64,000 bases of DNA from Brienomyrus brachyistius (lineage: Eukaryota > Chordata > Actinopteri > Osteoglossiformes > Mormyridae), in contig NW_026042791.1 in the NCBI RefSeq assembly GCF_023856365.1, positions 33,822 through 97,821 on the forward strand, in the 5' to 3' direction. The translations under genes and the position numbers were made by a program. Shown piece by piece: positions 55,299-64,000 of the stretch (positions are counted from its first letter, which is position 1; every line of letters starts with the position of its first letter). A model generated the notes under the pieces. The model was not told the DNA's origin, made no database searches, and saw nothing but the letters and a program-made list of their open reading frames with translations.

Positions 55299-56570
55299 TT
55301 TTTGTGTTTGTGAAAACGGGTCTTTAATCGGGGAAACGGAGCGGGTAGAGCAGGACGGAACGCAGGCATTGACAAACTACAATGACGGACAGGGCAAACA
55401 GGTAAGACCAGGACTTAAAATAGGTCATGACTAATCAAAGTAATCGGGCAAAGCAGGAGACGATCAGGGAAGCACACGTGGGTAATCAGGGGGCGTGGCA
55501 CACACGAGGAGCGGACAAGCCGGGCATATATGTATATCTATATAAAACCTCATTAATGAGGGACAGGGAACAGAACGGACAGACAGAACTGGCACAGGGG
55601 AAGGAGCCAGGACAAGACTTGACATAAGACAGGAAAGGCAGAGAAACAGATCAGAAAGGGGGACACGGAGGGAACAGGCAGGACAAAAGGACCGGGAGTG
55701 AACGAAGGGAACATCGGGGAAAGAGGAGCAGAAGCCAGAGGGACGAGGGACAAAGAGAGGAGGGACAGAGACAGGAGGAACAAAGCGAGGGGGAGCAGAG
55801 GCAGGAGGGACAAAGACGGGAGGCCAGGGAGAGAAGGAGGGGGAACCAAGAGGAGCCCGAGGGAGACCCAGCGGGCGACGGGAGGCAGCCGGAAGGGCTG
55901 CAGGCGGCCGGGAGGCCGGAGCCGGAGGGGCCGAGGAGATGGGGTGAGGGACAGACGCAGGGACGAAGGAGGGAGTCGGAGGGGAGACCAGGGAAGGGGA
56001 CGAAGGAGCTGGAAGGGACCCTGGCGAGGGCAAGGAGAGAGGGGGAGCCGCAGCAGACGGCGACGTCCTCCGACACGCCAGAGCGGGAGGACCAGCAGGC
56101 GAATGAGGAGCCGCCGTCGGGGGGCCCGCAGGCAACCGATAAGACGCCGGAGGAGGGACCGAGGCAGGGCGACGAGGCCGCGGAGGGGGACCCGCAGACG
56201 ACAGCCGACCCGGAGGGCCAGGACCCGCAGGCGCCGACCAAGCCCTAGCGCCGGCGAGGGAGGGCGAGCCAGGGGGCTGGGCGGGTGGGACCCCAGCCGT
56301 GCGTCTGTGTCCTCTCCCCTTATGGGACACAGACATAAGGACCCGTGGCCGGGGTCGGGCTCGTCGGGGTGAGGGTACCAGAGTCACAGGGGGAGAAGGG
56401 ACTGGAGTGGGGCCAGGGACTGGAGCTGCAGGCTGCAGAGGGGGCGCCTGCCCGGGAGCTGCAGGCAGGGAAAGCGCCTCGGACGTGGGCGCGGTAGCTG
56501 CAGGCAGCGGAGACGGCTGCTCGGGCTCTGGGGCCGCAGGGGGCACTTATTTTATTATATAAAATAAGTG
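55299..56570 (-). mobile_element. LTR-retroelement-like block with Pro-rich open frame
   Basis: On the minus strand, 55299-55560 reads like a fish LTR: a TATA-like TTTTATATAGATATAC near 55540, CACGCCCCCTGATTACC and a GATTAAAGACCCG polyA-like end. The frame 56546-55464 (360 codons, about a quarter proline, no recognisable domain) is compositionally driven and resembles the GC-rich 3' spacers found before the LTRs of some fish retroelements. No gag or pol is present. The plus-strand arginine-rich frame 55698-56372 is its shadow. I do not claim a functional protein. Confidence 0.45.
56544..56570. repeat. Perfect AT-rich hairpin at element edge
   Basis: CACTTATTTTA and TAAAATAAGTG are exact inverted repeats around TTATA. 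The next bases, GTCACACAACC...GTGACATGCC, match the core of the tandem array at 15.96-18.08 kb. Confidence 0.85.
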
Positions 56571-56602
56571 TCACACAACCGGGGTGACATGCCTTGCCTG
56601 CT
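56571..56602 (+). repeat. Stray copy of the 16-18 kb array motif
   Basis: TCACACAACCGGGGTGACAT followed by GCCTTGCCTGC is the same as the unit core repeated nine times at 15.96-18.08 kb; similarity stops after that. Confidence 0.8.
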
Positions 56603-56614
56603 TGTGGGATGAGG

Positions 56615-57037
56615 AAGACTCAGGGACTGGAAATGGGATTAAAACTGAAGATGTGCTCATTCCTTTGTGTATTTACAAATTTTCCTTCCGTCAGACATGA
56701 GGAGTTTGCTGCTATATTTGGCACTAATAGAGATTCTGATGCTGCTATTTTTATTGTCTATTAGTTTGTTATTATTTACAAGTTCTGTTGTGTTTTTGCA
56801 TTTTTCTCTTCTGGTTAATTAACTGCTGTCTGATTGCTGTGAAGTATGAGTGTGGTGAGTAAGACTCAGGGACTGGAAGTGGGATTACAACTGAAGATAA
56901 CATGCTTATTCCTTTTTGTATTGTTTACAAATTTCCTTCCGTCAAACATGAGGAGTTTGCTGCTATATTGTGCACTAACAGAGATTCTGATGCTGCTATT
57001 TTTATTGTTTATAAATGTGTTATTGTTTCCAAGTTGA
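56615..57037 (+). repeat. Two-copy tandem duplication, period about 246 bp
   Basis: AAGACTCAGGGACTGG at 56615 and again at 56861, followed in both copies by TTTCCTTCCGTCA, ATGAGGAGTTTGCTGCTATA and GAGATTCTGATGCTGC. Non-coding. Confidence 0.85.
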
Positions 57038-57116
57038 GTATTCAATAAATGCTAAATTGAGAAATTTTGTGTATCGTTTGTTATTATTAGTGTGATATTT
57101 TACCATGCAAATAGAG

Positions 57117-57240
57117 GGGAAAACGTCCAATTATCGGCCAAAAAAAATCAGCAGCATATCAGCATCGGCCATCGCCTGACCCTGACTCCTAAATATCGGC
57201 ATCGGCTATTGAAAAACCCATATCGGTCGACCTCTAGTAA
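57117..57240. repeat. Dispersed repeat end (TATCGGTCGACCTCTAG type)
   Basis: Repeated ATCGGC words and a terminal CATATCGGTCGACCTCTAG are typical of an abundant fish DNA-transposon-derived repeat. Only one end is present. Confidence 0.55.
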
Positions 57241-57275
57241 CAGTACATTCTGTCCAATTCATCCATCGAGTTAAG

Positions 57276-57560
57276 TCACACACCCACTTGAGGGGGCACT
57301 CCGGCAGACGTGAGGATGGGGATGTTCTTTCCGCTATAACATCCACTGCAGAAGTACATCTCGCTCCTGTTCACAGGGCTTACTTCAATGATGAAGCAGG
57401 GCTGGTTGTCTGGACAAGTGAAGTTGTCCTGCTGCTGGGTCTCGGTGCCGTTTTTCCACCTAAGCTTGAAGGTGGAAATGTGTTCCAACTTGGTCCCTGG
57501 GACTGCAGCATAGCCAAACATCGCGAGCAGCGTCGGCCACACCCACCACCAGAACCATCA
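57276..57560 (-). pseudogene. Unidentified secreted-protein-like exon or pseudogene
   Basis: The minus-strand open frame has a hydrophobic start (WPTLLAMFGYAAVPG), two NxT/NxS glycosylation sites (NGT, NRS) and five cysteines in the second half (FTCPDNQPCF, MYFCSGCYSG). It ends at a possible donor (CAA followed by gtgggt) or a TGA four codons later. The frame has no ATG of its own; an ATG about 16 bases upstream is in another frame, separated by the G-rich stretch GGTGGTGGG. A one-base indel there could explain this, so it is either a recent pseudogene or a sequence error. I cannot name the family. Confidence 0.35.
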
Positions 57561-57599
57561 CACCGTCCTATACACATAAAGAAGAACTAAAACATAGAG

Positions 57600-58180
57600 T
57601 GTTGTGACAATCTATGCGTTAATGTTTGGCAGCATAGGTGATTCGTTAAAATTATACCGAAGAATGGAAAATGTGATATTTAGAATATTTTTTGCCATTT
57701 AGTAGCTAATTTAAGCACTTACCCAATGCCTCAATTTGTTTTAGGTCAGTAATGTCTGAGCCAAAAGAATGAATGTATGAATTTAATACAATTCACCCAC
57801 TCCCACCCACACACAAATCTGAAATTCAATTTATTAAGACACTTCTTAAACATTAGTGCATTAACAAAAAAGGAAAATCTTAAGAGATTCAGTAGGATTT
57901 TCTATGTTAGACTTAAGTTAATAGTTCAATAGTTTTTATATATTTCAGTATACCAATTTGACTTTAATGTTGAAACAGATGCTAAAACATGGAATAATTT
58001 CATAACTAGAGAAACATGTTATTCACAAACACTAGCAAAGGTAGCTTATAGTTAAACTTACTTAAGTCAGCAAGTCAGGCTACAGTGTGTAAGAATTGTC
58101 GTAAACGATAATTTGTCTCAGTCTTACATGACAGAATAAGTAAACAGAAAATATAAAATGGCTGAAACAGCATCATTAAC
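57600..58180. other. Intergenic, nothing recognised
   Basis: AT-rich spacer with no conserved coding segment on either strand. Confidence 0.45.
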
Positions 58181-58185
58181 GCCAG

Positions 58186-58522
58186 CTACAGTAGAGGCGC
58201 AGAAAAGGTGTCATGACTGAAGTATTCCCAAACTTTGGAAGACCGCATGCGAGCCTTTTTTGCCGCGTGTTTCTCCAGAGGCTCCGGAGCTCCGCTGGTT
58301 GACGCAGCCAAGTTGGCTCATGTGCAGGGGGACAAGCGGCAAATTTCTTTTTTGCAGGGTGGTAGGTGATGTCTCATTAATATTTCTGAGAGAAGTGCTA
58401 CATGATTGGCCAGTGCATGCCTTACAAAATGGTGCGGCACTGCATCCAAGCCTGCGGCACTCAGAGTCACAAATACAGTGGAAACCATTTGTAGTAATTA
58501 CGTCTGTCTGGCTGATTTCCAA
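58186..58522 (-). mobile_element. hAT-like element relic (BED-finger start)
   Basis: On the minus strand an ATG at 58248 opens MRSSKVWEYFSHDTF, the characteristic start of a BED zinc finger of hAT transposases, but a stop comes after 20 codons and no further transposase is present. The upstream 270 bp contain a cysteine-rich open stretch of unknown meaning. It is a dead fragment. Confidence 0.45.
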
Positions 58523-58819
58523 CTAATTGATATTTGTATATTTATTACATGAATATAAGGTAATATAAGGTAATAGAAGAGGTATTTAATGGTTTTCCGT
58601 CTGAGGAATTTGCAAAAAACTGCAGTGCATGATGGGTCGGATCTAAAGGCTGCCTAACGTCCTCATCTGTAGGACGACTTACATCAAGACTAGGAAGGTG
58701 CATAATGTTCATGCCTGGTTGCGTTTGTTGGTCCAGAAAGTAATTCAATTTCGCCATGTAGGTTACGTTCTTAAAAACTGCTTGGAATATAGCCCGATTA
58801 TATGCTGTGGGCCTTTTAA

Positions 58820-59030
58820 TTTCTTTGTTTACCAGGTAGGCTACCTTCTTTAAACTGCGTTTTGTTAGACTACATATTTAGGGAGGTCTTTATAAATTTA
58901 TTGTAGTCTTTATAAATATGTACATAGTTTAGCCTAACCCAGCCACTTAAGGGAGCAAGCCAGCTCAACTAGGTGTCGGTCCCAAGCCCGGATTAATGGG
59001 GAGGGTTGGCGTCAAGAAATAAAGAGACTG
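58820..59030 (-). repeat. Dispersed repeat shared with 11030-11245
   Basis: Reverse-complement partner of the repeat at 11030-11245, sharing CCAAGCCCGGATTAAT and CCTAACCCAGCCACTTAAG. Confidence 0.65.
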
Positions 59031-59257
59031 TATCTTCACTGCATGACTGATGTCAAAATGTGTGAAATATGTGGTTGTATAAATAAATTCATTAAAGTAG
59101 GTTAATGATTCTGTGCTGTCTAAATTGTATAGAAAATTTCTACATATAGCCAAACAAATCTCCTCCTGTTTGAAAAGGCATAGAAAAAGCAATTTAGCCA
59201 CTAAAACTTTACAGTTTTTGTGAGGGACAGTCGAATTCTCTCGTTAAGTTTTTTGTG

Positions 59258-59430
59258 ATCCTGCACCTACACTTTGCCGGCCCCAGGAGGATGGGCTCCC
59301 CCTTTGAGTTTGGTCCCTCCCAAGGTTTCTTCCTTCTTGGGAGTTTTTCCATGCTATCGGCGCCTATGGCTTACTCACTGGGGGCTTTGGGTGGGCATGA
59401 TATAAAGCAAAGCATTTTCCCTTCCAGTTT
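59258..59430 (+). repeat. Common fish dispersed repeat
   Basis: AGGATGGGCTCCCCCTTTGA, then TCCCAAGGTTTCTTCC and GGGAGTTTTTCCATGC, is a highly abundant teleost repeat. It lies just past the rarres2-like stop codon, probably in its 3' UTR. The open frame across it is not a gene. Confidence 0.6.
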
Positions 59431-59464
59431 CCTCCTCTGGTCCACATTGCAGGACCATCAGCCA

Positions 59465-61457
59465 TCAGAAACAGCCCAGACAGTCTCCTTCAGCTTCTTT
59501 AGTGTCCTTGGAAGCCAAGGCAGTTTTAGATCTGAGAGGAGGTTTATCAGAAGGACACATATTACGTCGTTTGTCCTGAAATGTAACATGGGGAGGAAAA
59601 GTTAAGCGGTTTAGTCAGATTGGAGTCGTTTATTCAGCAGTGGCAGCGCCAGTGACTTAATGCTACAGGTGCTATAGGGGAGTGAGATTATTTAGAGCGG
59701 GTGCTTTAGCTTTTCAGCTTATGTAGATGCTGTATAGAAGCACACAGCACAATAAGCTACAGCATGGATAAAATATGATAAAATATGAAATTCTAACGTC
59801 TAGCTCACAGAGCCTCTATGTGTACTTTGAAGAAAAAATACACTACAAGTATGCTATAAAAACCGCAAAAATGTCTTACACAATATACAGATTTTACAGA
59901 TAGTTAAAGAAAAAATGAAACCAATATTTTGGGGGTGCTGTGGGGGTACTATGGTCATTGGAGGAGGAGCTAGAGCCCCCCCCCCAAGCTTTTCCCTGGT
60001 GCTGCCACTGTTGTTCAGATTAAAAGTAACCTTGTCATTAATAAACAGTACTCTGATCAAATTTTTGCATGTACAAACACAATCAAAGTTTAACCACATG
60101 TTTAGACACAATTCACACACCTGTTACATTTCCATAATGCTAAGACTCTCTACACTTACTTCATCCACTTTCTTGTTTGGTACACAGTCAATTGATGGAT
60201 GTGTAAGATTATTACCAGACCGTCTGCTGCAAACTCTACAGTTAATGAATGGCTGCAAAAACACACAGACACACAAAAACAGTATTTAAAGAGTGGTGGG
60301 CAATAAATACAGTGAGAGAAGGTGTAGTAAAGATATATCTAAAGATTTAAGGCAGAGCTGCTGGACTGCAGGGTTTAATGACACAGAACAATTTTAGAGG
60401 AAAGAGCTTCCAAAGCAGGGTCACCTTAAGGCTATATTATACAAAGCAAGTTCATCTAAAAGTATGAACAACAAATCCCGTTTAACTGAACACTGCTCTG
60501 TATTAAAATACTGTCCTCCGATCAAGCTAAGTGGTCCTGTAGTTCACTATTTAAAGAGGTAAATTTAAAGGGTAATTCACACTGCGCATCTACCCTGCTC
60601 TGACCAGATTTAATTGCCCTTTCACCACAAAACACCACACTGCCATTTAAGGCTGATTTCAACTGCCTGGTAATCCAGCCTTTAAGCCTGTAAACCTACT
60701 AAAATTTGAGAATAAGGTGATGGAACTGGCTGTTTGAGGCCACCTATCTATTTGTTACTTTATTGTTGGCTAACTTTCCTCCGCAGGGCATCAAAAAAGT
60801 TAACATGAACCTAAATTAATTTGCTAACTGATATGTCCAATGCTCACAGTCACAGTGACTCTTTACTTACCCTCTTGTCCATGAAAATACAGTCAGCCCG
60901 ATGGTCTGTTGCAGTTGACTTTGGACATTTTGTTGCTCTCAAGAGAATCTCAATGTCAATGTATTCACTGCTGATCTAAATCACATAAACACGTTATATA
61001 CAAAATTGCCTACAACTGTTTTAAAGGCAATATAACAAACAATAATCACCCAAAAAATGGCAAACTGTCACAGACTTGACTGCAGCAGATTCAGAGAGAA
61101 ACTGTGAGAAGGTAAAATTGACCAGGGCTGAGATATACAACCATCACTTTCATTGTGAAGAGACATTAAGCATCATATGCATTGAAATTAAAACATCAAA
61201 ATCAATGTGATTCTCATTAGTTCAGCTTGCAGATGATGAAAGTTTCACACTTTTGTAAACACTTTCTCAGCAGTTACCTTCGGACGGCCCTGGATGTTAT
61301 AGAAATTCATGTGCTGACGGGTTCCTTGATGAGCATTTTCGACTGCGAGTTTAATGGCCGTCTTGTAGAGTGCAGGGAGACTGTGGTAATCTTGCTGGGC
61401 CTCTGTGGAGATAAGCAGAGCTCCATAAGCCAAAACCAGAACCAGCAGGCGGGTCAT
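59465..61457 (-). CDS. rarres2: Chemerin-like secreted cystatin-fold protein (4 exons, complete)
   Basis: Chemerin is a secreted pro-chemoattractant/adipokine that is activated by C-terminal proteolysis. Exons: 61457-61278, 60975-60871, 60252-60160, 59575-59465, all phase 0 with GT-AG borders; the total is 489 nt, 162 residues, against 163 in human chemerin. Exon 1 encodes a signal peptide (MTRLLVLVLAYGALL...) and LPALYKTAIKLAVENA, the cystatin-like first helix. Exon 2 has LLRATKCPK and ADCIF; exon 3 has INCRVC and SIDCVP; exon 4 has RNMC. That gives six cysteines in the order seen in chemerin, plus two extra in the tail CLGCF. The C-terminal tail differs from the mammalian active peptide, so receptor activation cannot be inferred. 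Alternatives are another cathelin/cystatin-like secreted protein. The gene is antisense to u2af2 and may lie inside its unfinished last intron. Confidence 0.65.
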
Positions 61458-61839
61458 CTTCCTCTCAGCTTTGAAGGGAGAAGCAGGACTGAGGACACTG
61501 ATCTGTGGTCCCCTTATCCAGCACGTCCAGGGGCGTGTCCTTCACCCGAAACAAACAGACCTTTGAACAACATTGGAAAACTCTTCAGGATGAATCGAGG
61601 CAGGTGGTCAAGTGGGTTTATTGTTATTTCAGCAATATACACAGTACACAGTGAAAGGAAACATTGTTCCTCCTGGACCACGGTGCAAGACAAAGAAGAA
61701 AAACAGAAACAACACAAGATGACACAAGTGCGGGCAAGATAGAACTATACAGAGTGAAAGGAGCACAAACAGAGGGAGAAAGTGCAAGATAAACACAAGA
61801 GCAACAATACAATACTACAGGACAAGACAGCGCAGTCAA
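61458..61839. promoter_or_regulatory. Upstream region of the chemerin-like gene
   Basis: The minus-strand promoter of the rarres2-like gene should lie here; TGGATAAGGGGACC and neighbouring words show no clear TATA box. Most of the distal part is already LINE-derived. No other gene seen. Confidence 0.3.
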
Positions 61840-62150
61840 GAACACAGAGTGCAGCCAGAGCTAACCTGAATAGGGGCATCAAGGTTGCCAGGCAGGCAGA
61901 GAAACAGAAAATAGAGGTCTACTTCACATACAACAACCCACAGTGGGTGTGGCAGGGAATACAACACATTACAAACTTCAAAGGCAACAACACCGTCACT
62001 GTTAACAGCAACGCCCTTTTAGCAAAGGAGCTAAACAGCTTCTTTGCTCGTCTGGAGGAACACAGAGCAGACATAGCCACACTGCCCCCTCCCCCAATCT
62101 CCAGCACTCACAGACTCCCTCTGCAGGAACACCACGCGAGAAGGCACATT
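61840..62150 (+). mobile_element. L2-like LINE relic, 5' piece
   Basis: The plus-strand frame contains RQAEKQKIEVYFTYNNPQ, then VWQGIQHITNFKGNN and LAKELNSFFARLEEH, the segment just before the reverse-transcriptase core of fish L2-like elements. It is interrupted at about 62150 by a second LINE and may resume at about 62740. Confidence 0.7.
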
Positions 62151-62730
62151 GCATCTCTAGGTGTGTGGAGTTTAAGACAAGGCAAGTGATGCTACGATAA
62201 TATAATTCCTTGGTAAGACCCCACCTAGAATATTGTGTGCGGGTTTGGTTACCATACCTTAAGAAGGACATTGCTGCCTTGGAAAAGGTGCAACGTAGGG
62301 CAACGAGAATGATTCCTGGTCTTAGAGGAATGTCTAATGAGGAGAGGTTAGCTGAGCTGAATCTGTTTAGCCTCGAGCAAAGGAGACTAAGGGGGGACAT
62401 AATCCAGGTGTTTAAGATTCTAACAGGTCTGGATGCTGTTCAGCCAAATGGCTATTTCAATGTTAGTTTAAATACCAGAACTCGTGGCCATAAGTGGAAA
62501 TTAGCTGGAGAACATTTTAAAACGAATTTGATGAAGCATTTCTGTACACAGCGTGTAGTTAGAGTATGGAATAGTCTTCCTGTCATTGTAACACAAGCTA
62601 AAACCCTGGGTTCTTTTAAATCAGAGCTAGATAAGATTTTTGAGCTATTAGCTAAGTTCTCCTCAAAGGAGCTTGATGGGCCGAATGGCCTCCTCTCATT
62701 TGTAAATCTCTTTGGTTCTTATGAGTCAGC
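62151..62730 (+). mobile_element. CR1/L2-type LINE 3' end, nested insertion
   Basis: A frame from 62210 reads VRPHLEYCVRVWLPYLKKDI, then ALEKVQRRATRMIPGLRG, RLRGDIIQVFKIL and RVWNSLPVIV, the C-terminal part of a non-LTR reverse transcriptase. The 3' tail TGGGCCGAATGGCCTCCTCT is that of a frequent fish LINE. It is 5'-truncated, as is usual for such insertions, and lies within the relic at 61840. Confidence 0.75.
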
Positions 62731-62890
62731 TTACAGAGATGAGGTCCAGAAACTGATAGGTTGGAGTTCAGCAAACAATTTGGCACTAAACAGCACAAAG
62801 ACAAAGGAATCACTGACTTCAGGAAGGATGGAGGCGACACTGGCCTGCCTAGATGGATGGATGGATGTTTTTATTGACATTGTAAGTACA
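62731..62890 (+). mobile_element. L2-like LINE relic, 3' piece
   Basis: The plus-strand frame has SSANNLALNSTKTKE followed by a decayed block, the reverse-transcriptase region that follows the catalytic motif in L2-like elements. It is probably the other side of the relic at 61840-62150, split by the nested LINE. Confidence 0.6.
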
Positions 62891-63049
62891 ATGAGATTTA
62901 GTTTGGAACGCGCCAGCAGCTACACAGTATATTTACAATTATATAGATTGTGAGGCATAAAATAAGGTGTGAGTAATATAACATAACGACATAATATAAG
63001 TAATCATTAATTAATCATTACAGATGGTATGAGGTGTGAACCGCTAGGC

Positions 63050-64000
63050 TGCTATGGCATGTTTGGTATCAAACCGATGGAAAATCACTCCAGTTTCCAA
63101 ATCTGGTCAGTGGTTACCACGAAAGTGAATATATCAAAAGTTACACCAGCCTAACGAAAATCATCAATACAAGGGAAATCACTCTGGTCATAAATCTCAA
63201 AAGGACTGATACAGACCCCCTTCCGAAAGCCCGCCAAATGGATGGTCAGCCATTGGTCCAGGAGTCGAATTCCTGGTCACTCCTATTCACGAACTTTACA
63301 CTATAAAACCTGGCACCTCAGAACAAAGCCAGGAGAGGAGAAACAGAAGGGAGGAGAAAACAAAAGACCATCAGCACGAAGAGAGGCAGAGAACATCAGC
63401 CCAAGAGAAGAGAAGCCCACAAGAAGCCCTCCTGAAGCCTATCAGTGAAGACCCAGCTGGACAGAGAACTGCAACCAAGCCCAAGCTTCACCAGGAGAGG
63501 GAATCAGAGGGGCTCCACTCCAACAACCGCTGCAAACACCGCGCCTCCCTGAGTGCCATCACCCATCAGCTCATCAGCCTCCGCAACCAACTGCCAAGAC
63601 CCCCCCCCCCCCACTCTGCAACCAAGTAAACAAACTTCCTTTCATTTATAACAACCTAAACTCCTATTCACCTGCTATATTACTTTAGGACAGTATTTCC
63701 ACAAATTGCTTGCTTTGCAGAACAGTATTTTCCCTTTTAAGGTTACTCATTTTAAATCTGGTCATTGCATTTTCATGATTACATTGTTTGTGTCCACTCC
63801 GTTATTTCGTGTTTATTGTTTGTTAGGTGTAATGTCTGTCTTATGTTAGTTATAGGAATAAATGCATGTCTTTTACACAACTTCAGCCTCCGTTCATTGA
63901 GTGCTCACAAGAATCCCTGCCTGTGCGATCTACGCTCTGAAACCTCAAATTCGCCTGAAATATCGCGAGACTCTCTCTCATTGGCCGTGAGGGGAGCTTC
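63050..64000 (+). mobile_element. Candidate LTR (TATA and polyA signal), continues past window
   Basis: A TATA-like CACTATAAAACCTGG lies at about 63299-63313, a purine-rich leader follows, and AATAAA at about 63857-63862 is followed by a T-rich stretch. That spacing is usual for an LTR. No coding domain or primer-binding site is visible. It could also be an unidentified host promoter with a first exon. Confidence 0.35.

Noticed and set aside
55698..56372. Arg-rich 224-codon plus-strand frame
   Set aside because: It is the antisense of the Pro-rich GC-biased frame and has no domain or splice context.
59255..59605. 116-codon plus-strand frame
   Set aside because: It covers a very common fish repeat and runs antisense through the last exon of the chemerin-like gene.

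Overview
The window is nuclear genomic DNA of a ray-finned fish, almost certainly a teleost. The evidence is intron-split genes with GT-AG junctions whose proteins match vertebrate families, a vertebrate-type tRNA-Asp, and many fish-style dispersed repeats (tRNA-headed SINEs, LINE reverse-transcriptase relics, Tc1/mariner, hAT and palindromic MITEs, LTR-element pieces). No bacterial, organellar or CRISPR feature is present.

Layout. 1-18.1 kb is a repeat graveyard: LINE and Tc1 relics, a broken zinc-finger/DDE-type transposase gene (7.2-9.3 kb, minus), a tRNA-Leu-like pseudogene, a SINE, a Ty3/Gypsy integrase relic, an orphan promoter-like block with a heat-shock element, and a 2-kb AT-rich tandem array (15.96-18.08 kb). 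18.4-26.6 kb holds the last 15 coding exons of clcn7 (lysosomal 2Cl-/H+ exchanger, plus strand). 29.4-39.7 kb is a complete 17-exon rgs11 (R7 regulator of G-protein signalling, minus), convergent with clcn7. 40.25 kb is a tRNA-Asp(GUC) gene inside the 1.15-kb divergent interval between rgs11 and u2af2. 40.9-49.6 kb holds ten coding exons of u2af2 (large U2AF splicing subunit, plus); its C-terminal exon is not found. 49.72-55.30 kb is a giant inverted minisatellite: about 86 copies of a 29-bp unit in one orientation, a 5-bp loop, then about 106 copies in the other. 55.3-56.6 kb is an LTR-retroelement-like GC-rich block. 59.5-61.5 kb is a complete four-exon chemerin-like gene (rarres2-like, minus). 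The right end holds nested LINE relics and an LTR-like promoter/polyA block.

The three conserved genes are ordinary housekeeping or signalling genes and do not form a pathway; their arrangement is synteny, not an operon. Two of them lose exons exactly where complex tandem arrays lie: clcn7 lacks its first ~300 codons upstream of the AT-rich array, and u2af2 lacks its last exon beyond the inverted satellite. A short motif of the AT-rich array recurs at 56.57 kb beside the satellite. This is either real repeat-driven intron growth or rearrangement, or a misassembly at both places.

The most unusual object is the inverted 29-bp satellite. Each unit carries a perfect CCAATCAG box (NF-Y type) and two CpGs, and its left flank matches the end of a palindromic MITE found twice in rgs11 introns. 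I infer that the two opposite ends of one MITE each expanded into a tandem array, leaving a fold-back structure of over 5 kb inside the intron of a splicing-factor gene. A 62-nt exon-like segment in u2af2 intron 7 that would introduce an immediate stop is a possible poison exon.
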